The notes beneath the pieces were generated by a model. The model ran no database searches. It had not been told where the DNA came from and was given only the letters and a program-made list of their open reading frames with translations. A stretch of DNA of 64,000 nt from Salminus brasiliensis (taxonomy: Eukaryota > Chordata > Actinopteri > Characiformes > Bryconidae): positions 28,726,625-28,790,624 of the forward strand of contig NC_132894.1 in NCBI RefSeq assembly GCF_030463535.1, read 5' to 3'. Made by a program: the position numbers and the translations under genes. Below, one piece after another: positions 1 through 13,183 of the stretch (positions within the stretch are counted from its first letter, which is position 1; each line of letters begins with the position of its first letter).

Positions 1-2239
1 CTGGAGACCAGAAGTTTGCTGATTTCCCTGCTCTAACAGACCTAAACATGGCAGTTAACAGATAAGTAAAATCAGATGAGGGTTTGGGCAGAAAAAACAC
101 AAAACTGTGAAGGAATCCAGCGCGCCTAGACTGGAGTTCCCCACCACTGTCCTAGATGGTTACTTTGCTGTTCCAAGTGCTTGCTATGCTGTTACAAGCA
201 GTTACAATAGTGTTCCAGGCAGTTGCTATGTGGTTGCTGTGGTGTCCCACATTACCCGGATGTTACTATATGTTTATTTTATTATGGTTGAAAGGGTGTT
301 GCTAGTGTACTAAAATCATGAAAGCACAACAGGGGCGCACAAAATTTAGCCAATCAAAAATCTTTATACAAGTACACTATTCCTGATCACACCAAACTTT
401 CTGGATATGTAATGGTGTCAATATCTAACTACGGGATGAGTGGCAAAAATTAAGCAGTGAATTGAAACAGAAACACTAATTACTATTTCAGATAAACTTA
501 GTTAAAAGTATCCCAAACTGTACTTTCCATAGTTGGCCGCATGAATATGTTACAAATAAAACATTGTGTGCTGTTCTATCATATTTATTTTTATTTATTT
601 TCATCATCACTGGATGAGGTAGATTTGCAGCCACCGCAGCAGCAGCAGAGAGTTCATGCTGGAGCTGGTTTCCGCTCATCTTTTCAGCGCACTGTTTTGC
701 AGCCCGTGGCCTCTGAGCGGGGACGTGTCAGCTCATGTGGCATGGGTGTTAGATGAACTCCCCAGAGAGACAGACAAGCTAACACTCACCCAGACTGCAT
801 TCCAGCGCACAGATGCCTGACATAGCTTAGCAGCAGACACACCCTCCCTCGGCTCTCACTGGCTGCGACTCAAAGACACAGGTGTCAATCATGAGATGCA
901 CCTACCCCTGAAGGGTCTCATTCCTACGTTAAGGGAGCGTGTTATTATGACAAAGCGAGGATGTGCTTCCACGGTGACTGATAGAAGGTTTAACAGAACA
1001 GGGTCACAGTTACTTAAATTAGCCTGTTATGCAATGTGTGAAAACATTAACACCTGAACAGGGCTGACTACTTTGCATTACACAAACAGCAGTATTTGTG
1101 CAGTCCATTTGAATATCTCTAAAAGAATTGGGGTTAAAAATAAACTGATTGACAAACAGCCACCAAAAACATGCAATTGGTTTACCACAAACATGACCAA
1201 TGGTTTAAAACTAAAACTCTAGGAACCAGTTTGAATGTGCAGCTATGTCATATCATTTACCACAACCCCAGGGTTTTCATTTCTGGCTTCATAGATGGTA
1301 CCAAATAGCTATTAGATCCATCTGAGGGGCAGCCCTCATGGATTAATGAAAAGGTAGCACACGCTGTCCTCATAGTTTGCTCTTAGGGCTGAGGCTGCAT
1401 TGTGCTGGCTTAAATGCCATGACTTCACCATCTGACAGAATGGAAAGCGCCTTTGTGGGCAGGCGGCAGTAGCCCACAGGACACCAGTAAAACACACGTT
1501 TGCACATACGCACACACACACACAAGCTCAGATACTCACACACAGAGGAATGAACATCAAAGTAAATGTTGGCTACACAGTGGAAAGTGGCTGTGATAAC
1601 CTTAGACTTATAAATGGAAAGAATGGTGGTGGGATCACTTTAAGAGCTCTGATTAAATACTGATTATGCCTGCTCATATCATCGGTGGTTAAAACAAGCC
1701 TCTCAATCTTTCTAGCATACAGCATATAACAATATAGATTTTAGAATAACTTGCAATAAATACTAGACTACTGAGAAAAGATACTTTAGAAAGGATAAAG
1801 ATATTTACCAAAGTAGGCCTACTTACTTTTCAACATTATCTGTCAAGTTCAGTGGTTCTATGGAATGGTAACAACAGACCATCCTGGGCAGTATACCATA
1901 TCTATCAAAGAACACACTATCAGTTTTCTTCAGAGTGTAAGAATTCCAAGCATTTGAAATATGTACATGTAAAATATGCACAGCAACAAAGCTTTGTTTA
2001 GTCATCTTGATGGCGTCTTGATGATCCCATTCGTCTTACGTGACTCAAAAAGGAAAAAAACAGATGGCAAAGATTGTGGTGCAGGGTTCTGTATGACCCA
2101 AAAGTAAAACAAATTACAGATACACTTTACATTAACTATCTTTAAAAGATTTGCAGCATGATGTGGAAAACCAAGTCCTGTGTTGCAGCAAGAACACTTA
2201 CAGCAAAACCATGACGAAACCACCTCGGAGTCGCGTGTT

Positions 2240-2375
2240 CCAATCCTTTGCCATCAGAGGGCAGAGTCTGTGTGAGCACAATTGGCTATGCGCTTTCTGG
2301 GTGGGTAGGCAGCGCACTCTCCTTTCATCACTCTTAAAGTGATGTTGGGTGGCACAGGCATCTATTATCTGGTGG
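2240..2375 (+). repeat. SINE fragment (tRNA-SINE family 2)
   Basis: This segment carries the body motif GAGCACAATTGGC followed by a CTGGGTGGGTAGGCAGCGC-type stretch. The same body recurs in altered form near 16.4-16.75 kb, 26.76-26.88 kb and 59.48-59.6 kb. The tRNA-like head is missing or unrecognisable here, so it is a truncated copy. The family assignment rests on resemblance among copies in this window and to teleost SINEs I know of. Confidence 0.5.
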
Positions 2376-5300
2376 GGATGAGCATGGAAGCCCACGCTTT
2401 CTTCCAAGCATTGCTAGGGGACTAATTTGCAGTACAAAATTGAGAGAAAAAGTGGATAAATTTGACAAATTATTACAAAAAAAAGAAACAAGGCGAAACT
2501 TTAGCATGGTGTGAAACTGCTAAAACTGCTAGTAGCCTTCTTTTATACTCTGTTTTAGTTTAGATAGCCAGCTGTTTTCTGTTACTCCCAACACCAGGTA
2601 TGAGTTTTTATTGTACTTAGCCAAGCTAACTATGCAAAGACTAGCTAGAGGGGCTGAGCTCGAAGACTGTCAGGCGTATCGTAGAGACACTGATAGCGTT
2701 GAATTGTGTCATGACCAATTAGAAGAGCCTGCTCTGCTGGGTACCTTTCCCACTAATCATTTCAGTTTTGTTTTTGGTCATTCTTTCATACTAGGTAATA
2801 CAAAAGGCCAATAAATCTATATATTTTTGTAACACAAAAAATATAATTACTGGCATAAAACAAAAAAATTCAAGAGCATTCAAAGAGCGCTGAAACTAAT
2901 TACGCTCACACAAACAATTTACATAGGAAGTCTTTTGTGAAAAATGAAAGCATATGGCTCTGCTTAAAAGCAATTTAGCTCTGCTTTCACTTTTGGCAAG
3001 TAAAGGACGCACCTCAGTTTTTGGCATGAATGAAGTAATGGCAAGGAATTAACAAGGCCACACTCCACTCAAACTGACACTCCACACGCCATAGGAGCAC
3101 AACAAGCCTTGCACTGTTTTTACAGTGGCACGAAACCCACCATCAGCAGGCCAACAGCTGGGAGAAAACAGCTTGTGGATACACAGTCCTTCTGCTGTTG
3201 CTGGAGAGCGCTTCCGACTATCAGCCCAAACAAAAGGAAGCTGATGTCAGTGGGGAAGCAGAGAGAGCTGGGAGTTACACGTAATGTGCTTAATTGCTGA
3301 GAGCGATGAAGAAAACCAGGAAGGAACCCCTCGGCCCCCACCCCCTCCCGATATGCAAGGTTCGCACATGTGAGCGGCACGACAAGGCACTGAAAACATT
3401 GTTTCCCAGCGTCCTTCTGGACACAGCCCTGTCCTGCAAACTCTCTCCTGTGTCTTAGTGTAAACTGGCCACTTCTTCTCAGCCTGGTGCCAAAACAAAG
3501 GGAAGTCATCTTGGACAAGAGAGCAAACATTGTGTTATCTGGCCCAGCCAATATCATCGCTCTAGCAGGGAGAAAATCGTTAATTCACACAGAAGCGAGA
3601 GCTCAAGATGAGAAGCAGCTGTGTGCTGTCTGAGAGGCTGTCTGACCTTCTCAGTCGGTGAAGCACACACTCTCCTCTTAGAGTCCTCTTAGAACCCAGA
3701 TTTGGACAGAGCCACTTAGGAAGGAATACAACTGTCCAATTCTTTAAAGGTTAAGTTTAAGGACTCTTGGGAGGTCTAAACTATCTATTTGCAGAAAACA
3801 AATGTGCAAATGGTCCATAAAAGTAATGAACCTCATTCACTGCAGTGTTCTATGAAATGTCACACAGGTGGTTGTCCTAAGACTAATGAGGCCTACATGC
3901 TCTCACATGACATCTTTATAAGCCTAATGTGTGACCTAAAATCCAAGCACTGCCTTCTGACAAAACGTCCTGAGAGATACAATAAACCATACAAAAGGGG
4001 TACCAACTGTATTGTCGCTTAGTGTAGTGCAGAAGATGAAATGAAATCCTGTTCTAGTTACACACCTTCTGCTAAGGGCGCTATGGATCAGCTTGCATTA
4101 CTGCTGCTGGGCAGAACTAGAGGGCCAGCAGAATGGGTAAAGGAGATGACATGCTCAGAATAGACAGGTTTCATGTTCTGGGAAGAAAAACATATGATCC
4201 CAAAGATCTCTTTAAAACCTTGTTAAGCGAAATGTTCATCACAACATTTTAGGCTCCAGGGAAGATTTTGGTGAATTCTTACAACATAAGTGATTTGGAC
4301 ATAAATCTCTTCAACACCTGAAAGAATACTGCAACACCCATGTGCTATGTACATGACAATACAACCAAAACTAACCAAAACCTAAACTGGCACACTGTGT
4401 TCAGTGGCCATGCCTCAAGCCAAGTGTGGTGGATGTGCAGGTCTTCTTTGCCAAATATGTTTTTAGGAAATAATCGCAGTTTAAATCAGAAAGATCATTC
4501 AGTCCTAGTTTGGCCCAATCCTATACTGCCTAGGCTGGTAACCCAGTCTGCCAAGCAGAACCCCTGACCTTCGTCTTCCTCTTCCGGACCCTTTGCCAAG
4601 CTGACAGACAGGAAATATAGACTCACTTCCAGAAACAAAGTCTGAGGAAATGCCCCAGCTGAGGAAAATCAAAGTGCGTGAGTCCCATCTAAAACACTCA
4701 AACACTCCTACACAGAATTGTGCTGTGTTTAATTGTTTTAATCCCAAATTTAATCCCCAAGTACATGGTTTAAGACTCAGACAGGAATAGTTTTACATAA
4801 GAGGGTGGGGCAATGTAATTACTTATGGTATATCCCAATTGGAATTGTAGCTATAGCAGTCATTTACGGACTGTCCACTTCAGGCATCAGTAAAGATTTT
4901 GACACCCTTAATGACCCGTAACAATAATTCCAGGTTTTATTAAACCTGTGTGCATTGACAACTGGTAAATGTTTCTTTGCATCCTGTGGAAAACAAATAC
5001 ATGTGGAGGAGTGAAAGCAGGCGCAATGACACAATTCAAGCTGATCATACAAGTTTGTGGTAATTGTGAAAAAAACCTCAAGCATTGAACAAAGCAACAT
5101 TTAAATCCTGAAGATTTTTAAGGATTTCTTGGAGGAGCATTGCTTTTAACAGCTTTGGTGATTTTTTTCCCCCTACATTGAGCCTATCCCTCCCATCTGT
5201 CATTCTTATTCTGTGTGAATCAGTAATTAGCATAACAGGCGTTCTGTGGAATTAAACTTCCTACGTAAAACTAATCCAGTTCAAATAGAGATTTACAGAC

Positions 5301-6365
5301 TCATAAATACTTTGCTGACTACTGTATATTACTATGTTGGGTAATTGTGTGCTCATGGTGAGAAATATGGTGCTTCAATTCAAGGATAATGGTTTTTATG
5401 TGTGCCAAGTGTCTGAGCTTGATAAAGCTGGCTGCAGAATACTATGAGTCTGTTTTCTCCACAAACCATGTGTTTAAATCAAAGTATGGTTAAACCACTA
5501 ATTACAGGCTGGGACGCTGGTACTCAATGCTGTTTTTTCACTCAAAAGTTGACTGAGACAAAAAAAGGCAATCAAAGTTGCATCAGAAAAAATTACTGAA
5601 TTCATAAGGAAAAGTGAAAAAACATAGAATCATTACTTCAGTCTGACTAGAATCACATCTTTCCGCACATCTAACAAATACAAACCAACTTTACCAAGTA
5701 TGTATTTTGACTGGGTTTTTGTGAGGAACCCAAATGAGGAGAGAACACATTCATAGTCATTATTCACAAGCAGAGTCTTTGAATCAGGCAGATAGACTTT
5801 CAAAGGGTCCGGCCATGAAAGTAAACCTCTACAATGACAAATAACTGCTGCCTGCCTTATTGACATATAGCCTATGTATGTACGAAAAGTTTCATCTCTT
5901 GCCAAAAGTCATTCCCAATGATAATACAACCGTGCTTGTATCAACATGGCAGTGCTCCTGAACAGAAATTCCTCTGTCAATAGAAACACATGGACTAACG
6001 TCTGAAGAATGAAGACACTGGAGCATAAACTGTAAAGAACTATGAAGCAGACTGTAAACAGAGGTGCCTGGTCTAAAATACGCCTTAAGACTGATGCTAC
6101 TCTACAGCAAAGAGGCTAAATGCACTGAGAATTCCTGATGAAATTTCAAATGGAAAAAATAATTTAACGTGATTTTTAGGAGAACAGAATTTGAGCGTGT
6201 AAACCAGAGTGAACTTTTGAGGAAAGAATCTAAATGCAGCCTCTGAACTGATGAACTGGGTATGTCTGAGGTGGTAAGTTAGTAATATGTGCTTTCAGCC
6301 CACTCTCTGCAATAAAGCAAAGCTTTGAACCATCTGGGGAAAAATGGAAAGAGGTGGTGGTGGAA

Positions 6366-6417
6366 AGAGAGAGAGAGAGAGAGCAAGAGAGAGAGAGAGC
6401 AAGAGAGAGAAGAGAGA
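6366..6417. repeat. (GA)n purine simple repeat
   Basis: An imperfect GAGA run interrupted by CAA triplets. It is a simple-sequence tract with no coding meaning, although it creates a spurious Arg/Glu-rich open frame. Confidence 0.85.
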
Positions 6418-6650
6418 TGCCATGTCGCAGAATGCACTAGTCATTCCTTATTCAGAAGTGGGTGGAAAACGGCACAGTTTCTGAGACTGACTCTGATTCC
6501 CAGACCTTTCCAAACTGCAAGTTTCCAATAAGACAGCCATTCAATTTCCAATTAATGGGTCTAGAGATGGCATAACTCTATGCCAGACATAGAGTAACAT
6601 AACATATAACGTAACCACTTTTGATACAGAATTCTTCTATATAAAGGTAA

Positions 6651-6934
6651 AGGTGCACGTATTTGTCACTGTACAGTGTGGACTGTACAGCGAAATGTGT
6701 CCTCCGCATTTAACCCATCTGGTAGTGAACACACACTCACACACACACGTGTTAGGGGCAGTGAGTACACACACACACCCAGAGCGGTGGGCAGCCAACT
6801 CCAGCGCCCGGGGAGCAGAGAGGGTAAAGGGCCTTGCTCAAGGACCCAACAGTGGCAGCTTGCCGAGCCCAGGAATCGAACCCACAACCCTGTTATCGAC
6901 AGCCCGTAGCTCTAACCGCTGAGCCACCACTGCC
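6651..6934 (-). mobile_element. tRNA-derived SINE, mermaid-like (copy 1)
   Basis: Read on the minus strand, it starts with a tRNA-like head holding an A-box-like TGGCTCAGCGGTTAG and a B-box GGTTCGATTCC, the two internal RNA polymerase III promoter boxes. A conserved body follows (ACTGTTGGGTCCTTGAGCAA, GCCCTTTACCCTCTCTGCTC), then a CA/TG-rich stretch, then a tail ending near GTGACAAATACGTGCACC. Nearly the same sequence recurs at 46,475-46,737, and a deleted form occurs at 52,031-52,138. The embedded TG tract resembles mermaid-type SINEs of ostariophysan fishes. The family name is inferred, while the SINE structure is visible. Confidence 0.85.
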
Positions 6935-7979
6935 ATATTAACCAACATAGATACTTACATAGAACTTTGAAGTGGGAAGTCTCTGCTAGTTTGTCTACTT
7001 CCCTCTAAAAAAAAAAACAGGTGATTCTACAGGCTTTTCTGCTCGATTCTGCACCACATTCACCAAGTGTCCCACCCACCAAAGACTACTGAATGTTAAT
7101 ACGGAACCAAATTTCACAAACACAAGTTCCACCCAGAAACCTTAAGCTGTAAGCCCTTAGCAAGTGGATTTGCATGGTACTATTGTAACCGTAGTTTTGT
7201 AGTCACTCCCCTGGCCCTCGTCCTCCCTATTTTCCCCTCTCTCTCTTCACTGCAAGTAGAGAGAATGGCATTTTACAGACATTCTGGCCTTTTTCCATCT
7301 TGCTCCAAAACATGAAGTTATGGTGGATTGGATGGGGATGGTGTGGGACTATATCATTCTATGTGAATCACACTGTAAGCTGCATGACTGTCTGTTTAAA
7401 TACAATTTTGTTGCTTTAATCCAGTTGTTCTAAACTATGAGCTCCAAACCACCATGTGATCCATGACTTTTGTATACCATTACACCCTTACTCAGTAATT
7501 AAGTTGGTCATTTAGCTAAGTTAACAGGCTCCAGCAATATCAAGAGACAGGCCCAAGTGAAGAATATTTAAATGTCTGGAGAGCTGCTATGAAATGACAA
7601 ATCTCCCACCATTAGCTTGATGTTAATGTTACAGGCAAATCCCTGTTTCTCTGTTGAAGGCCAGTATTATCCTAGTGGGTCTAACACACTCAGAAGCTAC
7701 TCTTGAAGTGAATTACATGGTTTCTGTGTTAAACACTGCCATGCAGTGACATGCTTGCCTGGCTCATGCCCACAATTCAGTCACTGTATGTGGTCTGTCT
7801 ATACTAGCTCTAAGATTTTTAGTGGCATGAGAGTGAGGTGACAGGCCTCAAATATTTTGGAGTGATGTCTCTGTTCAAACTAAATTAGAAGGCATACATC
7901 AACTGCTCTGTATTTGAAGAAATTTCGAAAAAAAATAGCCACAGGAGGGCGCTACTGTAGTGTCAAAAGAAAGTTACGT

Positions 7980-8076
7980 TTAACCCCTTAACGCAGTAAG
8001 GCTTATTACACACTAATAAGCATAATTTTCATAATTTTCGGGCCGCCAGAAGGCTATAGGCTGTTTAAGGGGTTAA
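7980..8076. mobile_element. Small piggyBac-like MITE with TTAA ends
   Basis: The 97-bp unit begins TTAACCCCTTAA and ends TTAAGGGGTTAA, a near-perfect terminal inverted repeat. Each end carries a TTAA, as expected for the piggyBac target duplication. There is no coding capacity. The class is inferred from the TTAA/CCC...GGG/TTAA signature only. Confidence 0.6.
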
Positions 8077-9120
8077 AGCAAATCAGAAGCAAATCAAGGA
8101 AGTGGTCGTGGCCAACATAACTGTGCCCTTTTTACAGCAAGTTTGAATGTGTTTTTACTGCTAAGCCCAGCTGTCAGCCACTGGAACTCCCTGATTGCTC
8201 CTGCAATGCTGGCGAAGATGAAACCAGAAAGTTCATGTGAATTGCTTTTTTGCACATCAGTTTAGGAGCATGAACTGTTAGATGAATGTCGTATATAGGT
8301 CACATTTAAAATACAGTGTTAACAGCCTAAAATTGGATTCGGTGAGAAAATTGGATTTGGGCCAGTTGCCTTAGATTTACTTTTTCTTTGATGAGATCCA
8401 ATGCCATATCTGATCCAATATTTGCTGATGGAACATCTATTCTCTATTATCTTTTTATCTCTGTTGATATCGGCACTGAATGCCTGTGCTGACATCTTTA
8501 AAGACTTGAGAATGTAAGGCTTCAACAAGTACATTTCACAAAAAGTGCAGTGTCCCTTTAAAAGTCCAGAGAGTAACCCATGGTGTTATCCATTTTCTCC
8601 TCTCTTCACTGGTTAACATCTGATTCGGTTTCCCAGCAGAAACAAAGTTTCCTGCCGAGCAATCCTTATGAAGACCATTTCTCTTCAGTAGGACTCTGAG
8701 GACTGGACTGGGCTGGACTCAGAGACCGCACTCTAGTACTTCCTATTTCCAGCTTCAGTCCATCATTCATTCCCCTACTCCGGTATTTCACAACACCTAA
8801 ATACACCTGTGGCACAGTTACGACCCATGACTGCAGTGCTGAAGGCATTTAGGTTGTGCAACTCTGTCCTTAATAACAGTCAGTGAGGGAGAGGCAAAAA
8901 ACCCTGCCTTTGGCTTTTATGATTATGATCACCACAACACAAACAGACTTTGACATGTAAAACAGGAAGAAAAATCAAGACTATAACAACATTATTGCTG
9001 TGAAACTTAAAGCAGTATGTTTTTAATGTCTCAAACCTTAATAGAAAAGCCTGTCTACAACCATGTAGTCTATTAGGTTGGTAGTAGAAGCAAAGTATAC
9101 CAATCTAAGTGTCAATAAAC

Positions 9121-9190
9121 ATAGAGACGCTCCGATACCACTTTTTCCATTCCGATACCGATACTGATACCAACTCAAACTTAGATACTC
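9121..9190. repeat. Dispersed repeat fragment, GATACC-rich
   Basis: Contains repeated CCGATACC/CGATACTGATACC units similar to the 'rgggatgcaccgata' class of fish repeats. A related patch is at 41,926-42,005, with GGATGCACCCATCC, ATCGGTCCCGATACTG and GGATCGGGTATTGGAT. The class is uncertain. Confidence 0.4.
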
Positions 9191-10155
9191 AATAGGTGGC
9201 TGTAATCCCTGATATTTATAGTGTTGCACTTTTTTATATTTTGTCCCAAATAATAAATAAGCTTGAAAGAACAGCATTTACTGGTTGAGTATCTGCACAT
9301 TTGAAAAGTTTCTCTAGTTATGTAAAAAGATACTAAACTTCAGTGTCTGGCCTTTAAACAAGTTGCTGAAACTCAGACTTTGGTTTCAGGACCAAAGAAA
9401 TAGCTACAAGTGCTAATGTAGAAGTTTAATTAAAGGTCTGTTTAATTTTACTGGTTGTTTAAACGTTTGGTTTTACAAACACAAACAAAAATGTTCTATG
9501 TAAAAAATGTAGCAGATAGGCCTTCAGTAAGCTTCATGGAATCGGTGCTCTCTATTGCAGATACCCATACTGTGTGTAAGTGGCAGTATCAGCAGCTATA
9601 TAGCGCTACATAGACTTGAGCTACACTACTCTACATTATGGGCTGTTCTCTGTTACCATATAACCTCGTATCTCCAAAAGAGCGACTCGAGGAGGAGGAA
9701 AAAGATTGATTCCAAGTCATATTGGAGCATTTCTATTGGTCCATTTATCGCTACCTACGTCGAAATGTAAAATTAAAGCGGATTAAAATGGAAATATATG
9801 TTACGTTTTTTTTTTAAATAAATCGATATAGCTATAAGTTACACAAAGTTTTCAGACAAATTAGTCACGGGTAAAGTTAACGCTACTGAACCTGCTGAGA
9901 CAAGAACACTACGGCTAAGTGAGATGGGGTAAAGACAGAGAGTGATGGGTATAGCTATTTTAGCTAGCTAGCTTGGTAATATTCTGTAAAGGTTAGCTAG
10001 CTAATTAGGACCGGCGTTAAAGTAAAGTCAAGGCAAAGCAACCTGCCGTGCTGACCGGCATCAGTGAGTCCACACTCTCGGTACGGAATTCGTAGCTAAC
10101 TATCTTGTCTTAAACAAAATAATGAATAAACCGTTTCTGAATCCGCTTTACTCAC

Positions 10156-10290
10156 CGTATAAACAGCCGTTAACGTCCGTTGGTTCACCGAATTCAAACC
10201 GTCGGGTGTTTCACAGCGCGAGCCTCGAGCCACCGGCTCGCGCGCGGAGGCTACTGGGTTTCTGAACGAGCCTCAGCGCGCGCGTGGAGA
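10156..10290 (-). other. Candidate 5' untranslated exon and CpG promoter (mical2?)
   Basis: On the minus strand the sequence reads ...CTGTTTATACG|GTGAGTAAAG, a strong consensus splice donor at 10,156/10,155. It lies just inside a CpG-rich block at about 10.15-10.30 kb with runs such as GCGCGCGTGG and CGCGAGCCTCGAG. No coding frame is visible, so any exon is 5' UTR. In human, DKK3 has MICAL2 as its divergent neighbour, and MICAL2 starts with a non-coding exon and a long first intron. The position and strand match that arrangement. The upstream exon limit is arbitrary, and gene identity is an inference from gene order, not from protein sequence. Confidence 0.35.
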
Positions 10291-11518
10291 AGCTCTTGCT
10301 GCCAGGAGTCATGAGGTGTTCGATTCAGTTTGACAGAGCCGATTGCTTCGAACTGCAAGCTTCGTTGAACTGAAATTCTGATTCAGTGATTCACTGATTC
10401 ATGAGTCAAGTCAAGTTTATTCTCATCTGCTCTGCTGTACAGGCTGCAGTGAGTTTGTCAAAGAGATTAAGCGTAGAGGTTGTTGTTGTTGAGAGGTTAG
10501 GCTTTGTCACTAAGTTGTTTTCTAAATACGTATAAACAGCAAGAAAGAGAAAGAATTTTTAGAAGTCTTCAGCTTATAACGCGGTCGTAAACATTGCACA
10601 TTGTACAGTTTGATTCACTGTATTGATCCAGTTCTAAAGAACGACTCGTTCACCAGCCAGACAGATAAATCTTCTAGATATGATGTTCAACCTAAGAAGG
10701 TATGATTATATTCAGGAGAACGGTTTATCTAATATCTGAAAAATAGACTTCTACATCAGTTCCACAGATTTACAGGTATGTTTATCTGCCATCGGAATTT
10801 CTCTTGAGTCAAAAAGTAAAAGTACAAATCCTTTGGAATTGCCCTTAAGTAGTCTCTAACTGCGAAAATAGTTACAACCCTTCTGTCCTTCTGTGGTAGT
10901 CACACAAAAACCGTCCCTGCCCTCTCCCAGTCATAAAATACACAGCAGCCAACGGTCGTTGAGGATTTATTACCAGACTTGCCCACAACCCCATCTCAAA
11001 AAACAGAGGCGTGCAGCTTAAATCCTACCGCACTTATAAATCATTATTTTCCACAAACGAATGTTTTTCCATTTCCAAGTGCTCAGTAATCTGTCCTGGC
11101 TCATTTGGACATTTTTTATGTGGAAATGGCGCCACCTGGTGTTTCACAGGCAAAAAGCGGCACACCGCCGTGTAAAGCCACTGTTTATGAACTGGGTCTG
11201 GGAACACTTCAGCTATTTCAGAATGTGAACCATCTAAACCGAAGTCTAAAAACGACTGCATGTTCTGTACCCTGTTACAGACTTATGCCACACATACAGA
11301 ATGATATTTGTAATGATTAATAAAAAAATACCCATGCTAATATAAACTCCATCCATCTCTGGAGCGGAATTATAAAACTGAGGGAGCGTCTTAAATATAG
11401 GGAAAAAGACCAGAGAACATACAGATCATCTTTTTTCTTTTTTCCCCTAAATATGTCAGGATCTTTTCACCACTGATCCTGGAGGACCACTGCATAACAC
11501 ATTTAGTGTTTTTCTGCT

Positions 11519-12830
11519 TAGAAAGTGGGACAGAAGGAAACAGAGGAACAGAATGAGACAAAAAGTGATATAAGAGGAAGTGGAACAGGATAGAAGGTGG
11601 GATGGATTGGAACAGGAGGTTGGATGGAGTGGAAAAAAAAACTTGAGCCAGGACAGTGGTCGGAAAGAGAAAAGAGGAGGTGGGATGGAGAGGGGAAATG
11701 GTGTGGCAGATTAGAACAGGAGGTGCAATGGGGTGGGACAGGAGGTGGGATGTAAAGTAACAGGAGTTGGCCCATGAACTTGGACAGAGAGTAACAAGGA
11801 GGTAGAATGGAGTGGGGGAATAGATGGGACGGATTGGGGGGGCAGAAGACGGAATTGGGTGGGACAGGAGGTGGGATGAAGAGCGAAGTTGAACAGAGTG
11901 AAAAAAGCAGATGGAATGGAGAGGGAAAAGAGGTAGGGCGGATTAAGGCATGAGGCGGAATGGGGTGGGACAGGAGGTGGGATGAAGAGCGACAGGAGTT
12001 GGGACAAAGTAGAACATGAAATTAGACAGAGTGAAAAAGAAGGAGGAATGGTGTGGGACAGGAGGAAGGATAGAGAGGAAAAGGAGGCGGGATGGAGAGT
12101 GATAGGAGTTGGGACGAAGTTGAACATAAAGACAATTAGACAGAGTATAAAAAAGGGACAGATTGGGGTATGAGGCAGAATGGGGTGGGACAGAAGGTGG
12201 GTTGAAGAGTGTTAGAAGTTAGGACAGAGTAGAATAGGAGTTGGGCCGAGAAGTTGAACAGAGTGAAACAAGCAGGTGGAACGGAGAGGGAAAAGAGGTA
12301 GGGCGGATTATGGCATGAGGCAGAATTTGGTGGGACAGAGTAGAACAGGAGTTGGGCCAAAAGTTGGACAGAGTCAGTTGGACAGGTGCATTGGAGAGGG
12401 AAAAGAGATGGATTGAGGCAAGAGGCGGAACAGGAGGGTGGTGGGACAGGAGGTGGGATTAGGAGTGACAGGAGTTGGGACAGAGTAGAACAGGAGTTGG
12501 TCTGAAAGTTGGACAGAGTCAGTTGGACAGGTGGATCGAAGTGAGGAAAGAGGCGGATTGAGGCAAGAGGCGGAGTGGGGTGGGACAGGAGGTGGGATTA
12601 GGAGTGACAGGAGTTGGGACAGAGTAGAACAGGAGTTGGTCTGAAAGTTGGACAGAGTCAGTTGGACAGGTGGATCGAAGTGAGGAAAGAGGCGGATTGA
12701 GGCAAGAGGCGGAATGGGGTGGAAAAAGGTTGGAACGGAGAAGGACAGAAGACTGGACAGAGTGGGAGAAGATGTTGGATGGATGGGACGGGACACGGAA
12801 CATGATGAGACAGAGTGAAGGGCTCTGCAT
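11519..12830. repeat. GA-rich minisatellite (complex tandem repeat)
   Basis: About 1.3 kb is built from degenerate purine-rich modules such as GGGACAGGAGGTGGGAT, GACAGGAGTTGGGACAGAGT and GAGGAAAGAGGCGGATTGAGG. The clearest higher-order unit is 139 bp: the block starting at 12,443 repeats at 12,582, nearly base for base. The plus strand is almost free of pyrimidine runs. Several long Ser/Pro-rich minus-strand open frames here are by-products of the composition. The array sits between the putative mical2 promoter and the dkk3 promoter. Confidence 0.9.
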
Positions 12831-12929
12831 GACTGTCTGATAATATTCTAATCTGTATGATAATACTCAATGGTCCTGCCCCAGTTTATTTCTATCAGGT
12901 AAGCCGGTAATGGACTGATGAATTATTGA

Positions 12930-12965
<36 letters not shown>
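12930..12965. repeat. (TAA)n microsatellite
   Basis: About eleven TAA/AAT triplets just upstream of the dkk3 promoter, followed by an AAG run. Confidence 0.9.
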
Positions 12966-13006
12966 TCAAGAAGAAGAAGAAAACATCACAAATGAAACAT
13001 CTGGTC

Positions 13007-13012
13007 TATATA
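13007..13012 (+). promoter_or_regulatory. TATA-like box of dkk3
   Basis: TATATA in the context GGTCTATATAGGCGG lies 177 bp upstream of the dkk3 start codon, at the edge of a CpG-richer block (13.02-13.18 kb). A start site about 30 bp downstream would give a 5' leader of roughly 150 bases. The motif is visible; its use is inferred. Confidence 0.4.
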
Positions 13013-13183
13013 GGCGGACCAGCCTTTGCGTGAGAGCGAACGTGCGTCTATGTGTGTGTGCGTGTGCGCGCGCGCAGACACTCCTCCGCGTCGCGCCCAT
13101 ATTCGTCCGGTGCCCTCGTGGCTCAGAGCCCCGAGGGCGCAGCTCTATTCATCACATCGTCACCGAGTCGCGCACGCAGGAAG

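Larger units (their letters stand above)
1..10155. other. Gene-poor stretch, putative mical2 first intron
   Basis: I find no exon here that I can assign to a known protein on either strand. The open frames are short and lack recognisable domains or paired splice sites. If the minus-strand donor at 10,155/10,156 belongs to mical2, this is part of its first intron. Recognisable contents are a SINE fragment near 2.24-2.37 kb, a (GA)n tract near 6.37-6.42 kb, a full SINE at 6,651-6,934, a small TTAA-flanked MITE at 7,980-8,076, a dispersed repeat fragment near 9.12-9.19 kb and a TAGC-rich patch near 9.96-10.01 kb. The remainder is AT-rich sequence in which I see nothing specific. Confidence 0.5.

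Noticed and set aside
3120-3557. 145-codon minus-strand open frame
   Set aside because: It has no recognisable domain, lies in a putative intron, and overlaps other chance frames on both strands.
6651-6934. Possible functional tRNA gene from the A- and B-box-like sequences
   Set aside because: The boxes are part of a repeated SINE with a long body and tail, and I see no complete cloverleaf.
11518-12870. Several Ser/Pro/Leu-rich minus-strand open frames of 70-140 codons
   Set aside because: They are frame by-products of the GA-rich minisatellite, with repeated segments and no splice or homology support.
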